Assembly: GCA_964511945.1 (NCBI GenBank)
Contig: CAZEHO010000019.1
Coordinates: 1 to 53,665, forward strand
DNA length: 53,665 nucleotides
Reading direction: 5' to 3'
From: CAZEHO01 sp964511945
GTDB taxonomy: Bacteria > Actinomycetota > Acidimicrobiia > Spongiisociales > UBA11373
Made by a program: the position numbers and the translations under genes. Below, piece after piece: positions 34,493 through 44,441 of this stretch (its first letter is position 1; each line of letters opens with the position of its first letter). The notes below the pieces were generated by a model, which ran no database searches, was not told the origin of the DNA, and saw nothing but the letters and a program-made list of their open reading frames with translations.

Positions 34493-35301
34493 GTCCTTCC
34501 GACGGTTACCAGGGTGATATGAGCGGACACGGACGACTCACCGACGCTGAGATCGAAGCCCTCCTGTCGGGAACATCACCCGAGGGCCTCGAATCGATCG
34601 GCGACCTGATCTCTGAGATCCGGTCGCTGGGGGCCGGCAGCGTCGATCCTCAGGTTGCGGAACGGCACGTTGCCGCTGCAGCTGCGATCGCCCGGTCCGC
34701 CGCCACGGCCGGTGCCACCGCCCCGAAGGGGAGGCGTGCTTCGGCGGGCACCAGGACCAGAAGAAGGAAGAGAACCGTGTTCGCAGGCATCACCTCCACC
34801 ATCGCCGGAAAGATCCTCGCCGGAACAGTGGCCGCAGCGGCAGCCACCGGTACGGCTGCTGCGGCGGGAGTACTCCCCGACTCGATCCAGGAGGTCTTCG
34901 ACGACAACGTCATCGTCGTCGAAGAGATCCAGGAGATGAAGCACCTGCGGGATCAGGTCAGGCTCCATCTCGAAGACCCGGCCGCCGATCCCGCCGAGGT
35001 CCAGACGCACGAGCGTGACCAGAACCAGACCAACCAGGGCACGCAGAACGGCCAGGGTGACGAAGGAGCCCAGAACCAGTACGGGAACACCGACGACCAG
35101 CCCGGCCAACAGGGCGACGACCCCGCCCAACACCAGAACGGCCAGGGTGACGGGGATGCCATCCCACAACAACAGGGGCAGGGCTATGCCGGTGACGGCA
35201 CCCAGACCCAGCAGGGCCAGAGCGACGATGGCCCGGGCAGCGGAAACGCCAACACCGAGCAGGGCCAGGGCGGCAGCGAGCAGGATCGAGGCCGGGGTTA
35301 G
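34489..35301 (+). CDS. Probable membrane anti-sigma protein with Gln/Gly/Asp-rich tail
   Basis: A 270-residue partner of the sigma factor just upstream. The N-terminal 95 residues look cytoplasmic and include LTDAEIEALLSGTSPEGLES, a segment of the kind seen at the start of actinobacterial sigma-coupled proteins. A basic stretch (GRRASAGTRTRRRKRT) precedes one weak Ala/Thr-rich membrane helix (about 108-130). The outside part begins with an acidic helix and ends in about 90 residues of low-complexity Gln, Gly, Asn and Asp. It lacks the ZAS zinc motif, so the anti-sigma role rests on the 4-base overlap and topology. Confidence 0.7.
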   Translation: MSPSDGYQGDMSGHGRLTDAEIEALLSGTSPEGLESIGDLISEIRSLGAGSVDPQVAERHVAAAAAIARSAATAGATAPKGRRASAGTRTRRRKRTVFAGITSTIAGKILAGTVAAAAATGTAAAAGVLPDSIQEVFDDNVIVVEEIQEMKHLRDQVRLHLEDPAADPAEVQTHERDQNQTNQGTQNGQGDEGAQNQYGNTDDQPGQQGDDPAQHQNGQGDGDAIPQQQGQGYAGDGTQTQQGQSDDGPGSGNANTEQGQGGSEQDRGRG

Positions 35302-35338
35302 GCAACTCCCGATCCACATCGGCACCGCACCGCCACAG

Positions 35339-35380
35339 CGGAACGGCCGCCTTCTCCGGCGGCCGTTCCGTCGTTTCTAA
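35339..35380. terminator. Strong hairpin terminator between convergent genes
   Basis: CGGAACGGCCGCC (35339-35351) pairs perfectly with GGCGGCCGTTCCG (35358-35370) around a 6-base loop and is followed by TCGTTTCT. This is the clearest intrinsic terminator in the window. It lies between the anti-sigma-like gene and the converging AI-2E-family gene and can serve both. Confidence 0.85.
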
Positions 35381-35389
35381 GAGTCGCTG

Positions 35390-36559
35390 TCACTCCGGTA
35401 AGTCGCCGTCTTCCGGATCAGTGTCGTCCCCATGGAGGGCCGGCTCCCGGTTGGTGTCCTCAGTCAGCGCATCAGCGACAACCTCGTGGCGTCGCATGTA
35501 CGTGCTGAAGAATGCCTGCAGGGTCGCGGCCACCGGAAGCGCCATCAAGGCTCCCGGTACTCCCATGAGCGTGCCGCCGGCGATGGCGGATCCGAACGCC
35601 ACGGCGGGGTGCAGTGACATCGTCCTGGCGGTAATCCGTGGGGCCAGCAGGTAGTTCTCGATCGCCTGATACACCACGATGAAGATGAGGACCGCGACAC
35701 CGCGACCGGGGCCCTGGATGAACCCGATCAGCAGCGGGAGGGCGCCGCCGATGTAGGTCCCCACCACCGGGACGAACTGGGAGAGCACCCCCATCCACAG
35801 CCCGAGTGCAGCCGCAAAAGGCACCCCAATGATCTGGAACGCGGCGTAAGCGACCAACCCGCCGATCCCTGCCAGCAATGCTCGCGAGTAGAAGTAGCCG
35901 CCGGTCTTGTCGATGGCGATATCGATGACCCGCAGCACCTCGAGTTGGCGCTGCTCGGGCAGCATCGACAGCACCGTTCGCCGCAACCGCGGACCGTCGG
36001 CCGTCATGTAGAAGGTAAAGAGCCCGATGGTCAGCAGCTGGAACACGGTGCTGAGCAGCGCCGTCCCCACGCCGAAGACGCTCCCGGCGATGTCGGCGGC
36101 AAATGACTGCAGGTCGCTGTCGAGGTTGGTGAGCGCCTCTCGCAAACGCTCGCTCGAGAACTCGATGCCCACTCGCTCGGCAAGGCCCGACAGATCGTCG
36201 ACGTAGCCCGGTAGCTGGTCGATGAGCCGCGCTACCTGGTCGACAATGAGCGGCACCATCAGCCCGATGAAGGTGCCGGCGACCACGAGAAGCAGGAGGA
36301 ACATGGCCCCGGTGGCGAGCCCCCGCCGCCAGCCCCTCCGAGCCAAGTAATTGACCCCCGGCTCCAGCGCGATCGAGAGGAAGAACGAGATCAGGACCAG
36401 GATCAGAAGGCCTCGCAGGCGGCGCAGTACATGGAACACAGCGAAGAGCCCGATCATGATCGTGACGATGACGAACAGCAGGCGCCGGATCCACGGAGGC
36501 AGGGTGGCGTGACCCTCCGTCGAAGGTTCGCCCACCCGGATGTGGTCGGGCTGAGTCAC
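35390..36559 (-). CDS. AI-2E family (PerM/TqsA-like) membrane permease
   Basis: A 389-residue integral membrane protein. Two N-terminal helix pairs (RRLLFVIVTIMIGLFAVFHV, LILVLISFFLSIALEPGVNY), a long loop with DQVARLIDQLPGYVDDLSGL, and the C-terminal helices with GVLSQFVPVVGTYIGGALPL are typical of the family. Members have been linked to autoinducer-2 export or Na+/H+ antiport, so the substrate is open. It ends 20 bases from the strong terminator. The next gene upstream on the same strand is YbaK-like, 41 bases away. Confidence 0.87.
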   Translation of the reverse strand: MTQPDHIRVGEPSTEGHATLPPWIRRLLFVIVTIMIGLFAVFHVLRRLRGLLILVLISFFLSIALEPGVNYLARRGWRRGLATGAMFLLLLVVAGTFIGLMVPLIVDQVARLIDQLPGYVDDLSGLAERVGIEFSSERLREALTNLDSDLQSFAADIAGSVFGVGTALLSTVFQLLTIGLFTFYMTADGPRLRRTVLSMLPEQRQLEVLRVIDIAIDKTGGYFYSRALLAGIGGLVAYAAFQIIGVPFAAALGLWMGVLSQFVPVVGTYIGGALPLLIGFIQGPGRGVAVLIFIVVYQAIENYLLAPRITARTMSLHPAVAFGSAIAGGTLMGVPGALMALPVAATLQAFFSTYMRRHEVVADALTEDTNREPALHGDDTDPEDGDLPE

Positions 36560-36600
36560 GGCCCGAGCGTAGGAGCGACGAGGCCTCCGACCCGGCCTTT

Positions 36601-37104
36601 TCAGCTCTCCTCGCGCAGCACTGCGAGGCCCTCGATGACCTCGACGTTCGGCATCCGTCCAAACACTTCGGGATCGAGATCGATCTTCATCGACCGGGAA
36701 CCGCCGCCGACCACGGCGCGGTCGAGCTGCATGATCGCCGCATCGACATAGATCTGGATCGGCTGAGCCATCCCGAACGGAGTGACTCCCCCGATCTCCA
36801 TGCCGGTGAGTTCCTTGGTGAGCTCCGCAGTCGCAAAGGACAGTTTGCGGACTTCAAGCAGGCCCTTGACCCTGCGGTTCACGTCGAGGCGGGTGGTCGC
36901 CAAGGCGAGGCACAAGGCGTTGACGCCAGGTGGCTTGCGAGAGGCGATCACGATTGCATTTGCCGACGCCGCCGGATCGATGCCGTAGCGCTCACAGAAC
37001 GCGGCAGTATCGGCGAACTCGGGATCGCACGGCAGCGCCGTGTAGTTCGCCCCGAGCCGTTCCAGTTCGTCGAGGACTGCTTGTTCGATTGGGTCGGGCG
37101 ACAT
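36601..37104 (-). CDS. YbaK/EbsC-family aminoacyl-tRNA deacylase
   Basis: A 167-residue YbaK-like protein that hydrolyses mischarged aminoacyl-tRNA in trans. The conserved pieces are NAIVIASRKPPGVNALCLAL, NRRVKGLLEVRKLSFATAEL (the Lys of the active site sits here) and TGMEIGGVTPFGMAQPIQIY, the GGxxPFG loop of the family. The amino acid cleared cannot be named; Cys, Ala and Pro are the usual ones. It lies upstream of the AI-2E-family gene on the same strand. Confidence 0.86.
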   Translation of the reverse strand: MSPDPIEQAVLDELERLGANYTALPCDPEFADTAAFCERYGIDPAASANAIVIASRKPPGVNALCLALATTRLDVNRRVKGLLEVRKLSFATAELTKELTGMEIGGVTPFGMAQPIQIYVDAAIMQLDRAVVGGGSRSMKIDLDPEVFGRMPNVEVIEGLAVLREES

Positions 37105-37169
37105 GGTCCGAGACGGTAGTGGGGAATCCGCCGGACGATACTCAACCCCGGCACCGCGCCGCGAATGGC

Positions 37170-37320
37170 AGGTTTGATCGCAGGCCGCATCCCGAGGTCT
37201 ACGAGAGTCTCGGATTCGAGATCCTGGATGAGATCATCATCGAGGCATGCGAGATGCCGTTCACCCTGCTGATCCACCGGCCCGGAGCCGACCCTCAGAG
37301 ATACCGGCCGGCGCCGATCT
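37170..37320 (+). pseudogene. GNAT acetyltransferase remnant (C-terminal end)
   Basis: In the 337-base space before the ACAD gene one plus frame reads HPEVYESLGFEILDEIIIE and then MPFTLLIHRPGADP. This is the familiar end of a GNAT protein (xxFYExLGFEVxxE followed by a final strand). No start codon or acetyl-CoA motif precedes it, and the frame runs on into non-coding sequence. It looks like a decayed gene whose front part is gone. The rest of 37105-37441 shows no other gene. Confidence 0.45.
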
Positions 37321-37441
37321 GCCGTGACGATGCCACAGCCGTCCCCGGCGAATTGCTGCTGATTCTGTCGCGTGGATTGAATCTCACAGAACAATCCCCC
37401 GCTGGCGGCACTACTCCCGCTCGATCGATAGCCTTACCCAC

Positions 37442-39220
<1,779 letters not shown>

Positions 39221-39235
39221 GAACCGACGCCGCCG

Positions 39236-39892
39236 TCAGCCATAAACGACGAGAGACACCGCGACGTAGTGAGTCACGAACGCGGCGATCGTGAACGAGT
39301 GGAACACCTCGTGGAACCCGAACCAGATGGGTGACGGGTCGGGGCGCTTCGTCCCATATATCACCGCACCCACGCTGTACAGCACGCCCCCGACGATGAT
39401 CAGGGTGATTGCAGCAGTGCCCGCGCCGTCTTGAAGGTCGGGGAGGTAGAACACGGCCACCCAGCCCAGGGCGACATAGACGGGCGTGTACAACCATCGA
39501 GGTGCCCCGAGCCAGATCACCCGGAAGGCGACACCGGCAAGAGCACCAATCCACACTACCGACAGCAGCACCCGGGCCTGCGATGAAGGGAGGACCAAGA
39601 CCGCAAATGGCGTGTAGCTCCCGGCAATGATGAGGAAGATGTTCGAGTGATCCATTCGCCGAAGCACCCCGTGGGCCCTTGGCGACCAGTTCCCGCGATG
39701 GAAGAGCGCACTGGTCCCGAACAGCAGGGCACCGGATGCGATGAAGATGGTCACGGCGACGCGTTCCTGGAGCGTCCCGGCCAACGCCACCAGCACAATC
39801 CCGGCAACAACGACGATGGGGAACATCCCGGCATGGAGCCATCCGCGCAATCGCGGCTTGAGGATTGGGTCGGCCGCGGCGGTGGAATGCAC
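39236..39892 (-). CDS. Hemolysin III / PAQR-family membrane protein
   Basis: A 218-residue seven-helix membrane protein. The conserved HlyIII residues are in GTSALFHRGNWSP (Ser/His) and LRRMDHSNIFLIIAGSYTPF (RxDHSxIF...AGSYTP). The C-terminal FGFHEVFHSFTIAAFVTHYV carries the remaining His. These are the zinc-site residues shared with PAQR receptors. The physiological role of bacterial members is unsettled. It converges with the ACAD gene and is followed upstream by the second CoA-transferase operon. Confidence 0.9.
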   Translation of the reverse strand: MHSTAAADPILKPRLRGWLHAGMFPIVVVAGIVLVALAGTLQERVAVTIFIASGALLFGTSALFHRGNWSPRAHGVLRRMDHSNIFLIIAGSYTPFAVLVLPSSQARVLLSVVWIGALAGVAFRVIWLGAPRWLYTPVYVALGWVAVFYLPDLQDGAGTAAITLIIVGGVLYSVGAVIYGTKRPDPSPIWFGFHEVFHSFTIAAFVTHYVAVSLVVYG

Positions 39893-39938
39893 AACAGGGA
39901 AGATATCAGCGGACGCTGCCGGTCAAAGGAGGCGCGCC

Positions 39939-41471
39939 TCAGTCGAACAGCGAGGGATCCATCCCGGCCAGGGGCTCAGCGATGCGGGGCTCGAAGTCCA
40001 TGAGCGCCAGCACGTCACGCTCCAGATCGACCCCCGGAGCGATCTCGCGCAATTCCAGACCGTCCGGAGTCAGCGCCAGCACCGCCCGCTCGGTGACGTA
40101 CAGCACCTCGCGGTCGGTTGCGAGAGCGGCATTGAACGTGACCTGTGCTACCTCTTCGGGGAACTTCCGGTGGCGGCCTTCACGAATGATCCGGAGAGCC
40201 CCCTCCCCCACTTCGACCTCGAGCCCACCAGAGGTGAACGAACCGCAGAACACCACCTTGCGGGCGCTCTGGGAGATGTTGATGAAGCCGCCGGTTCCGA
40301 AGATCCGTCCCGCGATCCGCGACACGTTGACGTTGCCGTGCCGGTCGACCTGGGCGAACCCGAGGCAGGCGACGTCCAGGCCGCCCCCGTCGTAGAAGTC
40401 GAACTGCAGGTTCTGGTCGATGATCGCCCGGGGATTCCACGACGCACCGAACACCAACCCCCGCGCCGGCATCCCCCCGACCAGGCCTTGCTCGACACTG
40501 AGGGTGATGTCGCCGAGAGCTCGTTCCTCCTCCGCCACCGCGGCCACCGCATCCGCCATTCCGAATCCGAGATTCACCACGGCGCCGGGTTCCAACTCGG
40601 CGAACGCCCTGCGTCCGACGACCTTGCGCTCATCGAGCGGCAGCGGATCGGCGTCACGCAGCGAAGTCGGCACTTCGCCGGAGAACGCCGGGTTGTACGG
40701 ACCGGCGGCGGTTTGCCATTGATCGGGCGAGAGCACCACGTAGTCCACAAGATGGCCCGGGATCACGACGGCACGGGGATCGATCGATCCATTGGCCCGG
40801 CGCTGTGCCTGGACCACGACCCTGGCCCCCGAGTTGCGCGCAGCGATGGCGGCTGATGTCAGCGACAGCCGGGCCGCCTCCCGCTCCGTGGTTAGATTCC
40901 CGTCGTCGTCGACGGTGGTGCCGCGCAGGAACATCACGTCGAAGCTGATCGGCCGGTAGCGGAGCCACTCCTCGCCGTCGATGGTGATGACCTCGACCAG
41001 GTCTTCGGAGGTCCGCTCGTTGACCTTCCCGCCGGACCTGCGTGGATCGACGAACGTCCCTATGCCGATCTTGGTGATCAACCCGGGCCGCCCGGCTCCG
41101 ATCTCGCGGAGCAATTGCGCCAGCACCCCCTGTGGGAGGTTGTACGCCTCGATCCCGCCGTCCTCGGCGAGCTTGGCGATGTTCGGGGACAGGCGGAAGT
41201 GGGCACCGATCATCCTCCTGACCAACCCGGGCGCGGAGAGGTGATCCACGCCGCCGCCGGCATCGTCTCCGATCCCCGAGCAGAAGAACAGCGTCAGGTC
41301 GCGGGGAGATCCGGTCGAGCGGAATCGTTCGCCGAGGGCACGCAGCAGTGCATCGGGCTCGAGCAGTCCCCCACCCGACGCTTCGATGCCCACCGTATCG
41401 CCGTCGGAAACGAGGGCGGCGGCTGTGGCCGCATCGATGAACTCCACCCGGCCAGAGGCAGTCCGTCTCAC
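39939..41471 (-). CDS. Family I acyl-CoA transferase (fused alpha/beta), copy 2
   Basis: A 510-residue paralogue of the protein at 28-1566. They share the layout and long identical stretches such as LQFDFYDGGGLD and EGRHRKFPEEVAQVTF. The catalytic Glu is about residue 327 in LSVEQGLVGGMP. It should transfer CoA between carboxylic acids. The start is GTG at 41471 inside GTGA, overlapping the MaoC stop, so the two genes are coupled. The MaoC partner makes a role in unsaturated or hydroxyacyl-CoA handling likely, but the substrate is not known. Confidence 0.88.
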   Translation of the reverse strand: MRRTASGRVEFIDAATAAALVSDGDTVGIEASGGGLLEPDALLRALGERFRSTGSPRDLTLFFCSGIGDDAGGGVDHLSAPGLVRRMIGAHFRLSPNIAKLAEDGGIEAYNLPQGVLAQLLREIGAGRPGLITKIGIGTFVDPRRSGGKVNERTSEDLVEVITIDGEEWLRYRPISFDVMFLRGTTVDDDGNLTTEREAARLSLTSAAIAARNSGARVVVQAQRRANGSIDPRAVVIPGHLVDYVVLSPDQWQTAAGPYNPAFSGEVPTSLRDADPLPLDERKVVGRRAFAELEPGAVVNLGFGMADAVAAVAEEERALGDITLSVEQGLVGGMPARGLVFGASWNPRAIIDQNLQFDFYDGGGLDVACLGFAQVDRHGNVNVSRIAGRIFGTGGFINISQSARKVVFCGSFTSGGLEVEVGEGALRIIREGRHRKFPEEVAQVTFNAALATDREVLYVTERAVLALTPDGLELREIAPGVDLERDVLALMDFEPRIAEPLAGMDPSLFD

Positions 41472-41902
41472 GCCGGTTTCCTCGGGAACGCAATCTCGGC
41501 TTCGCCCCGCACCAGCAGGTCACCCGCTCCGAATTCGGAGCGTACCTCGAGGCGGAACCGGGCCCGGCGGCGATCCACATCGACTGCGATGCACTCGGCA
41601 GAAGCCTCCACTTCGGTGCCTGCGGGAACCGGGTTGGTCAGTTCAAAGTGATACACGGTCGAGATCCCGCCAGGTGTTGTGAGCGCGGTCAAGGCGTGCT
41701 GCACGAAGCCCGCGGTGAGCATGCCGTGAGCGATTGGCTTGCCGAACGGCGTCCCGGCGGCGTACTCGGCATCGACGTGGACCGGGTTGTAGTCGTCCGT
41801 CAGCGCGGCGTAGCCGTCGATCATCTCCTGATCGATCACCACCCGATGGGTGGCGCGGAGACCGACATGCATGTTGTCGATGGTGACGGTGTGGGTGTTC
41901 AT
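41468..41902 (-). CDS. MaoC-family (R)-specific enoyl-CoA hydratase
   Basis: A 144-residue hot-dog-fold hydratase. The catalytic motif YAALTDDYNPVHVDAEYAAG (Asp and His of the R-hydratase motif) is followed by GKPIAHGMLTAGFV. It hydrates trans-2-enoyl-CoA to (R)-3-hydroxyacyl-CoA. It overlaps the CoA-transferase gene by 4 bases. It is 114 bases downstream of EtfB on the same strand, so it may be the end of the OYE/ETF transcript or have its own promoter. Confidence 0.9.
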   Translation of the reverse strand: MNTHTVTIDNMHVGLRATHRVVIDQEMIDGYAALTDDYNPVHVDAEYAAGTPFGKPIAHGMLTAGFVQHALTALTTPGGISTVYHFELTNPVPAGTEVEASAECIAVDVDRRRARFRLEVRSEFGAGDLLVRGEAEIAFPRKPA

Positions 41903-42016
41903 CGAGCGGTCCTTCGAATCTGATCTGCCTCTGATGGTATGGCGACGGGCACCGGGCTCGGCCGGTTGGCTCGTCGCTCGTCGCTCGCTGCGCTCAACTC
42001 GTACCGAGCCGGGGTC

Positions 42017-42853
42017 TCACAACTCGCCCTCCTCCAGATACCCCCACTCCTGCAGCTTCTCGATGATGCACGCCGCAGCTTCCGGCGGATCGAGGCGCAC
42101 TTCCTGGGCGCGTCCACCCGACTCGATGGTCCCGGAGAGTGATTGGATCCGCTCGCGGTGGTCTTCACCGGCCGGCGGGGGTGGGATCGATCTGGGGCGG
42201 GGCCGATACGGCTCGACGACCCCGGCAGCCGCGAGGCGAACCGGAGCCGCATGCTCGATGACCTCAATCTCGTCGCCAGCCGCCGCCAGGACCGCCGGCA
42301 TGGAGGCTCTGCGAAGTGAAGCGGTTCCCGGTTCGACGGAGACCACGGCAGGAAGCTTGACGCGGAGCAATTCGCGGCGACCACCGGGGATCCGGCGGGC
42401 GCCGGTGATGTCTCCTTGCGCCCATTCCAGCGACAGGAGCCCGCAGGCTTGTGGCCGGTCGAGGATCGCCGCGACGGCAGGCGGCACCGAGGCCGAGCCA
42501 CCGTCCTCGCTCCACGCGCCGCAGACGACCAGATCCGCAGCCGACCCGTGTCCTGCAATCGCGGCTGCGGTGGAGAGACTGCCGATTCCGGGAGGTGCCG
42601 CCACACGGACGGCTCGATCGACACCGGACGCCAGCGCGACGCGGAGGCCTTCGTCGGCAGCAGCCGGGCCGACCGAAAGTGCCGAGACACCGGCTCCCGA
42701 TTCGGATGCAAGCGTCAGCGCCCACTCCAGGGCGGCCGCCGACGCCGGATCGATGCCGAAACGCCCTTCGAGCATCACGGCATCACCGGTCAGCGCATCG
42801 AACTCGGTCCGGAGCGCCGACCACTTGATGGGAACCAGAATCTCCACGGTCAT
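42017..42853 (-). CDS. etfB: Electron transfer flavoprotein subunit beta (mycofactocin-associated type)
   Basis: A 278-residue EtfB/FixA-like protein (ILVPIKWSALRTEFDALTG at the start; PASAAALEWALTLASESGAG near residue 36; VVSVEPGTASLRRASMPAVL in the middle). With EtfA it forms the heterodimer that carries electrons from dehydrogenases. It is the last of six overlapping genes: its ATG at 42853 overlaps the ferredoxin stop by 4 bases. Having EtfB last, separated from EtfA by the quinone oxidoreductase and ferredoxin, differs from the fixABCX order. The assignment to the mycofactocin-associated group comes from the neighbouring OYE genes and memory of the family names. Confidence 0.85.
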   Translation of the reverse strand: MTVEILVPIKWSALRTEFDALTGDAVMLEGRFGIDPASAAALEWALTLASESGAGVSALSVGPAAADEGLRVALASGVDRAVRVAAPPGIGSLSTAAAIAGHGSAADLVVCGAWSEDGGSASVPPAVAAILDRPQACGLLSLEWAQGDITGARRIPGGRRELLRVKLPAVVSVEPGTASLRRASMPAVLAAAGDEIEVIEHAAPVRLAAAGVVEPYRPRPRSIPPPPAGEDHRERIQSLSGTIESGGRAQEVRLDPPEAAACIIEKLQEWGYLEEGEL

Positions 42854-43143
42854 CCCCTCGCAAACGCGACGCCGTGGCCGCCCTCGGGGTAGGACCAGGA
42901 CAGGGCCCCTTCGGTGTCACAGATCAGGTAGCAGGTGCCGCACTCGAAGCACTGCTCGTAGTTGAAGACGATGCCACCGTCGCTGGTGGGAACGAAGAGC
43001 CCCGCCGGGCAGGCGGTGACGCAGGCCTGGGTGGAGCACCCGCGGCAGGAATCGGCATTGAGGACGATGTGTGCGGTGTGGGACACCCGGAACTCGACCG
43101 TGGACATCCGTTCCTCGAACCCGATCTCGGGGTAGGTGATCAT
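42850..43143 (-). CDS. fixX: FixX-like ferredoxin partner of ETF-quinone oxidoreductase
   Basis: A 97-residue ferredoxin-like protein. Two Cys clusters are visible. The first is CRGCSTQACVTACP (CX2CX4CX3CP), which has a longer middle spacing than the standard motif. The second is CFECGTCYLIC (CX2CX2CX3C), a standard 4Fe-4S motif. It is the iron-sulfur subunit that works with FixC. The ATG at 43143 overlaps the FixC stop (ATGA), and its own stop overlaps EtfB the same way. Confidence 0.88.
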   Translation of the reverse strand: MITYPEIGFEERMSTVEFRVSHTAHIVLNADSCRGCSTQACVTACPAGLFVPTSDGGIVFNYEQCFECGTCYLICDTEGALSWSYPEGGHGVAFARG

Positions 43144-44441
43144 CCGAACACCCTCCAGACCTTCCAGCCGTCCCGGATCGCATCTCGCCACCGGATGCCG
43201 GACCGTTTCAGCGCCGATCTGGCAACCTTCAGTGCGCCTTGCTTCGGGGCCGGGTTGGTCACGGTGAACATGGTTTCGAGGACATCACACACCACCTGCG
43301 GGTAGCGGTTCTGGACTCGATCGGACAACACGAGATCGGGAGCACCCCGCAGCCGTTTGTGATCGGCGAGCACGAAGTTCGCTTCCATCCGCCTGCGATA
43401 CCCGGCCAGCCCGGCCTTTGAGGTATCACCCCTGGCAATCGCCTCTGCTGCGGCCTCACCGGCGGCTATCCCGGCACCGATGGCGAAGTTGACCCCCTCC
43501 AGCCAGATCCCTGCTGCAAGGCACATGGCCGCGGCGTCGCCGGCGACCAGCATGCCGTCGGTGGACAGTTCCGGCATGTGGTTGTACCCACCCTCGGGGA
43601 CCAGATGGGCGGAGTACTCGAGCACCTTGCCACCCTTGACCAGGGGCTCGACGGCCGGATGCCGTTTGAACTCGGCGATGACATCCTCCGGCCGCCACTG
43701 AGAAGAGCCGTACTGCGGGAGCGAGAGGACCACCCCGATGGCCACGCTCTCGAGGTTCGTGTAGATGAACCCGCCTCCGGGGATTCCCTTGGTGCACCCG
43801 ACGACCTCGAAGTCCGCCCCTTCGTTGTCCTTCAATCCGAAGCGCTCTTCGATGGTCTCGCGCGGGAACCCGAGCACCTCCTTCACACCGACCGTGATGT
43901 GCTCGGCGGAGAATCCCGGATACAGACCGGCCTCTTTCGCCAGGAACGAGTTGACTCCGTCGCAGGCGATCACGACATCGCCGAGCACGTCGCCGTCCTC
44001 CCGGTCGGTCGTCACCCCGGCGATCCGGCCGTTCCTGGAGATGACGCCCGTCGCCGTGGTCGCGGTCACCAGGGTCGCTCCCGCCGCGACGGCCTTGTCG
44101 GCCAGCCACCGGTCGAACTCGGGCCGGAGCGCGGTGGCCCCGTTGTAGGGAGGTGATCCCCAGGTGGTCGTGCGGAAGTCCAGGTTCATGGCCTGGGTCT
44201 CGGTCATCATCATCGTGCTGCGCTTGGTGACCCAGCGCTGCACCGGCGCCTCCTCCCACCACTGCGGGATCAGGTCGTCCAGCACCCGCGGATAGACGAC
44301 GCCGCCGTACATGTTCTTCGAACCTGGGAACGGCCCTCGCTCGAGCAGGCAGACGGAGTGCCCTTCCCGGGCCAAAACGAGTGCTGCCGCGGAGCCTGCC
44401 GGACCGGCACCAACGACGACCGCATCGAATTCAGCCGGCAT
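43140..44441 (-). CDS. fixC: FixC-like electron transfer flavoprotein-quinone oxidoreductase
   Basis: A 433-residue FAD flavoprotein of the geranylgeranyl reductase/FixC group. It has the dinucleotide-binding AVVVGAGPAGSAAALVLARE at residues about 7-26 and ERGPFPGSKNMYGGVVYPRV, a signature of FixC. The second FAD site includes LVAGDAAAMCLAAGIWLEG. It should take electrons from ETF and pass them to quinone with help from the ferredoxin encoded next. The ATG at 44441 (MPAEFDAVVVGAG) sits 10 bases inside the end of EtfA; the upstream in-frame residues are not part of the family. Confidence 0.9.
   Translation of the reverse strand: MPAEFDAVVVGAGPAGSAAALVLAREGHSVCLLERGPFPGSKNMYGGVVYPRVLDDLIPQWWEEAPVQRWVTKRSTMMMTETQAMNLDFRTTTWGSPPYNGATALRPEFDRWLADKAVAAGATLVTATTATGVISRNGRIAGVTTDREDGDVLGDVVIACDGVNSFLAKEAGLYPGFSAEHITVGVKEVLGFPRETIEERFGLKDNEGADFEVVGCTKGIPGGGFIYTNLESVAIGVVLSLPQYGSSQWRPEDVIAEFKRHPAVEPLVKGGKVLEYSAHLVPEGGYNHMPELSTDGMLVAGDAAAMCLAAGIWLEGVNFAIGAGIAAGEAAAEAIARGDTSKAGLAGYRRRMEANFVLADHKRLRGAPDLVLSDRVQNRYPQVVCDVLETMFTVTNPAPKQGALKVARSALKRSGIRWRDAIRDGWKVWRVFG

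Noticed and set aside
41936..42010. Repeated GTCGCTC units and GGCTCGG/CCGAGCC arms between EtfB and MaoC as a regulatory RNA
   Set aside because: Short, low-complexity and not clearly structured. It could be a weak terminator but gives no distinct hairpin with support.
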